16,486 nucleotides of DNA. Source: Actinomycetes bacterium (lineage in GTDB: Bacteria > Actinomycetota > Coriobacteriia > Anaerosomatales > Anaerosomataceae). A model generated the notes under the pieces. The model searched no databases and was not told the DNA's origin. It was given only the letters and a program-made list of their open reading frames with translations. A program made the position numbers and the translations under genes. Within the stretch, counting starts at the first letter, position 1; every line of letters starts with the position of its first letter. Where the stretch lies: contig JAJZRZ010000005.1 in the NCBI GenBank assembly GCA_021850085.1, positions 3,716 to 20,201 of the forward strand, written 5' to 3'. This document shows, piece after piece, positions 13,880-16,486 of this stretch.

Positions 13880-14356
13880 CTACGTGGACGGCCCGGAGTG
13901 CGATGCGGGCGGGTCGACCGTGGGCTCTTCGGCGGAGGCCTCGGCTTCCGCACGTTCGTCCATCCGGTCAGCGGCGCCGCGAAGCTTATCGCCCACGGTG
14001 CGGAAGGTGCTGGCGAGCCTGGGTCCGACCTCTTCGCTGAAGCGCTGGCCGGCGAACTTGAACGCTTCGCCGGTCTTGTCGGCCGCCTCGCGGAACGACT
14101 GGCCGGCATCCGAATCGGCCGCGCCCTTGATGCTCGCCCCCACGTCGTCGATCAGGTTCTCCAGACGATCCCCCAGCTCACCCAGGCGCCGCCTGTTCTC
14201 GGGGTCGTGCACGGCCGCCTTGGCCCAGCGCGCGATGGCCTCGCCGAGCGCGTCGAACTCGGCGACCACCTCGCCCCAGGCCGTGGCGGACTCGGTAGGC
14301 TCACCTGGGGGAGAAGCGGGTTCCGCGGGTGGGACCGGAGCGTTGTTCTCGGACAT
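13880..14356 (-). CDS. Amphipathic helical protein with disordered ends
   Basis: I do not recognise a family for this 158-residue protein. A Pro/Ala/Glu-rich, probably disordered N-terminus (1-25) is followed by long charged helices (about 27-137). Two similar segments, near DRLENLIDDVGASIKGAADS and FRTVGDKLRGAADRMDER, suggest an internal repeat of membrane- or self-associating helices. The C-terminus is acidic and Pro/Ser-rich. There is no signal peptide and no cysteine. The start is ATG at 14356, with GAGGAGTAAGG upstream. It lies just before the zinc-finger membrane protein, so the two may work together at the membrane. That is inference from position only. Confidence 0.8.
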   Translation of the reverse strand: MSENNAPVPPAEPASPPGEPTESATAWGEVVAEFDALGEAIARWAKAAVHDPENRRRLGELGDRLENLIDDVGASIKGAADSDAGQSFREAADKTGEAFKFAGQRFSEEVGPRLASTFRTVGDKLRGAADRMDERAEAEASAEEPTVDPPASHSGPST

Positions 14357-14462
14357 GCCTTACTCCTCACGCCATCAAAGACCGTTTGACCGGCTATCCA
14401 GTATGTAGCATATGCGGGATCGCGATGGGGGACCTGTCCGGGCTAGACCGCGATGGGGCGGC

Positions 14463-15431
14463 CTATCCGCTGGCGACGCGCCGGACCCGATCCAGACCCG
14501 TCTCGCATCGAGCTCCCCATCCATCAAGGAATTCCCCGTCTCGCAGCACGTAGACGACCTCGCAGCTGTTGGCGCAGCCCTCGCACTCATCGCCCATCGT
14601 CTGGAAGACAAGATCGCGCACCGAGAAGCTGAAATCGCACTCGGCGCCGGAGGACCGGGCGAGCAGTGCGATGCCGACCGCGCCCATGAGGTGGCCGATG
14701 TCGTCCACGATGACGTCATGGCCGGTGAGCCGTTTGAACGCATCCACGACTCCGACGTTCTTGCTCACACCGCCTTGGAAGACGATCGGCTCCTCGATCT
14801 CCTTGCCCTTCCCGACGTTGTTCAGGTAGTTCCCGACGATCGCGTTGCACAGACCCGCGATGATGTCCTCGACGGCATGGCCGATCTGCGCCTTGTGCAC
14901 CAGATCCGACTCGGCGAACACCGTGCACCGCCCGGCGATCTTCGTGGGCCGCGATGAGCGCATCGCGTACTCGCCGAACTCCTCCACCGGTATGCCGAGC
15001 CGCCGGGACTGAGACGAAAGGAACGAGCCCGTCCCCGCCGCGCACAGCGTGTTCATGGCGTAATCCACCGGTACGCCGTCGCGCACGATGATGATCTTGG
15101 AGTCCTGCCCCCCGATCTCGAAGATCGTCCGCACGTCCGGGTGCAGCGAGAGTGTGCCCATCGCATGCGCCGTGATCTCGTTCTTCACCACCTGCGCCCC
15201 GAGTACCGCGCCGATGAGCTCGCGTGCGGAGCCGGTCGTTCCCACCGAGGCGATGCGCACCTCGCTGTCGGCCAGCTGCTCCTCGAGCGCCCGGAGCACG
15301 CGCTTGACAGCGCCGATCGGGTTGCCCTCCGTCCACAGGTAGGAGGAGCCTAGGACCCGGCCGTCCTCGGCGAGCACGACCGCCTTGGTGGAGATGGAAC
15401 CGATGTCCACGCCCAAATGGCCCTTAGGCAC
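14463..15431 (-). CDS. 2-hydroxyacyl-CoA dehydratase-type activase (HgdC/BadF ASKHA ATPase)
   Basis: This 322-residue ATPase fits the CoA-substrate-specific activase family. It has the phosphate loop GVDIGSISTKAV (7-18), the second loop VGTTGSAREL and the helix-cluster-helix region. Cys130 (NTLCAAGTGSFL) and Cys169 (GRCTVFAESDL) are the expected ligands of the [4Fe-4S] cluster shared by the homodimer. It also has the adenosine segment FQGGVSKNVGVVDAF (218-232). Such proteins fire an ATP-driven electron into a dehydratase or related Fe-S protein. A Cys-rich tail, C283-x2-C286-x3-C290 plus C309, goes beyond classical HgdC. The start is GTG at 15431-15429, seven bases after GGAG, overlapping the upstream gene by 8 bases. 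The exact substrate is unknown. Confidence 0.93.
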   Translation of the reverse strand: MPKGHLGVDIGSISTKAVVLAEDGRVLGSSYLWTEGNPIGAVKRVLRALEEQLADSEVRIASVGTTGSARELIGAVLGAQVVKNEITAHAMGTLSLHPDVRTIFEIGGQDSKIIIVRDGVPVDYAMNTLCAAGTGSFLSSQSRRLGIPVEEFGEYAMRSSRPTKIAGRCTVFAESDLVHKAQIGHAVEDIIAGLCNAIVGNYLNNVGKGKEIEEPIVFQGGVSKNVGVVDAFKRLTGHDVIVDDIGHLMGAVGIALLARSSGAECDFSFSVRDLVFQTMGDECEGCANSCEVVYVLRDGEFLDGWGARCETGLDRVRRVASG

Positions 15432-16486
15432 GAGTGTTCTCCTTCGCTCGCATGTGAAGCATGTCGCAAAACGCCTCGACACGGGTTCGGATTCCCGTTT
15501 CGGCGGTCTGGGCATCGTAGCTCACGAAAAGGATCGGGAAGGTGTGTTCCCGCGAGATTCGCTGAAGCGCCGACATGGCGCTCACCTCGGGCATGCAGCC
15601 GAAGGGCTTGAGGTGCGCCATGCCGTCGAAGCCGTCGTTCATCAGCCGCCATGTCATGGCCACGCTCTCCGTGCCGTCCGCCCCCAAGTGATGCTTCAAC
15701 CACGGATCCGCCTCGCGGAGGAGCGCGCGCAGATGAGGACGCGACCGCACGCCATGTTCGATGACCCTGGTCATGGTTATTGAGCGGTGCACCTCCACGC
15801 GGTGCTCGGCGAGCTTGCGCTCGAAGTCGTGATTGGAGTACGGGTCCATCAAGATGAAGAGCTCCCCAACGACGCCCACCCGAAGCCGTCGCTCCGGCTC
15901 GTCCAGCGGTATCGCCGAAAGCTCGTCAAGCACGCGCTCCTCGAGGTTGGCGATGTCACGGAACCCGCCTGCCGAGCGCAAGTCGCGAAGGAAGCGCGTC
16001 ATCACGCGACGATGAGCCCCCCGCTCCGCCTCGAAGCCGACGTTCTTGCGCACGCGGTCCTCGGCAGCCTCGAGAGCTTTGCCCTTCCGGAGCGCCAGCG
16101 CGAAAGCGCGCACGACGCGGGGCATCGAGACGCCGGGGGCGATGCCTCGGAAGTCGTTCAGCAACTCCCACACGCGCCACGAGCCGGTGATGTTGACCAT
16201 CTCGAACTGGTGGCCCAGGTCGCGCAGGATCGCCTGCTGGACCTCGGCGTAGTAGCCGAAGCGGCATCCACCGCCCGCCTGCGCGATGACGTTCGCTCCC
16301 GCTTCAAGCGCCTCAACGAACGTGCCGAGGTTGTACTTGAACGGCACGCAGACGAACTCGGGACTGTGACGAGCTCCGATCTCCAGGGTGCGCTTGGTCA
16401 TCGGCGGGGGCACGCGCGCTGTGGCGCCAAGCTCATGCGTGAGCGTCTCGAACGCGATCCAATACTCCCCCATGTGGGGGAAGGTC
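15424..16486 (-). CDS. 2-hydroxyacyl-CoA dehydratase-type Fe-S protein, partial (N-terminus off window)
   Basis: The frame is open to the right edge. The codons before the ATG at 16473 spell TFPH, giving TFPHMGEYW, a conserved opening in this family. The true start is therefore beyond the window and the ATG is internal. About 350 residues are visible. Cysteines in EFVCVPFKYNLG, GGGCRFGYYAEVQ and FGCMPEVSA are placed like Fe-S cluster ligands of the HgdB/COG3581-like group. A central segment, LRVGVVGELFILMDPYSN, starts the second domain. These proteins receive low-potential electrons from the overlapping activase and perform hard reductions or dehydrations; the substrate cannot be read here. 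A COG3580-like partner might lie just upstream, outside the window. Confidence 0.87.
   Translation of the reverse strand, partial: TFPHMGEYWIAFETLTHELGATARVPPPMTKRTLEIGARHSPEFVCVPFKYNLGTFVEALEAGANVIAQAGGGCRFGYYAEVQQAILRDLGHQFEMVNITGSWRVWELLNDFRGIAPGVSMPRVVRAFALALRKGKALEAAEDRVRKNVGFEAERGAHRRVMTRFLRDLRSAGGFRDIANLEERVLDELSAIPLDEPERRLRVGVVGELFILMDPYSNHDFERKLAEHRVEVHRSITMTRVIEHGVRSRPHLRALLREADPWLKHHLGADGTESVAMTWRLMNDGFDGMAHLKPFGCMPEVSAMSALQRISREHTFPILFVSYDAQTAETGIRTRVEAFCDMLHMRAKENTRA

Noticed and set aside
14420..14462. CGCGATGGGG repeated twice after the activase gene
   Set aside because: Two 10-base copies in a GC-rich gap, without symmetry or promoter relation, are not enough to call a functional repeat.
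1..16486. tRNA, rRNA, CRISPR arrays, insertion sequences or phage genes
   Set aside because: None were seen: no periodic repeats, no transposase or integrase-like frames, no cloverleaf-like segments in the short gaps.

Overview
The window is a GC-rich stretch in which every convincing gene lies on the minus strand, so transcription runs from the high to the low coordinates. The gene set suggests a strictly anaerobic, high-GC Gram-positive, most plausibly an actinobacterium of the Coriobacteriia/OPB41 type. The evidence is a Fe-S, propeptide-type PurF, separate PurS/PurQ/PurL, a YedE selenium-type membrane protein with a TusA-like partner, and two different oxygen-sensitive ASKHA activators (RACo-like and HgdC-like). 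This is an inference from content, not a taxonomic result. I saw no tRNA, rRNA, insertion sequence, CRISPR array or canonical U-tract terminator, and no gene-free stretch longer than about 160 bases.

Read in transcription order, 16486-14463 holds the end of a 2-hydroxyacyl-CoA dehydratase-type Fe-S protein, cut by the window edge. Its ATP-dependent activase overlaps it by 8 bases. At 14356-12974 come three small genes that I cannot assign a pathway: an amphipathic helical protein, a B-box-like zinc-finger membrane protein, and a small Met/Gly-rich exported or membrane-anchored protein. At 12923-11319 is a RACo-like ferredoxin/ASKHA reductive activator. At 11235-9684 a good promoter is followed by yedE and a tusA-like gene. 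At 9548-8310 a two-helix, histidine-bearing membrane protein precedes the signal peptide peptidase sppA.

From 8192 to 778 lies a purine synthesis cluster: purC, two small membrane proteins, purS, purQ, purL, a DUF4126 membrane protein, purF and a four-helix membrane protein. Most junctions overlap or are a few bases apart, which implies one operon with translational coupling. PurF makes phosphoribosylamine, PurS-PurQ-PurL form FGAM synthase, and PurC makes SAICAR. The other de novo genes (purD, purN, purM, purE, purB, purH) are not here. The four interleaved membrane proteins are the unusual part.

The low-coordinate end (662-1) is a VapBC-like toxin-antitoxin pair. Its PIN toxin starts at GTG and runs off the window. 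A promoter upstream has its -10 box covered by a CATACC/GGTATG operator-like repeat.
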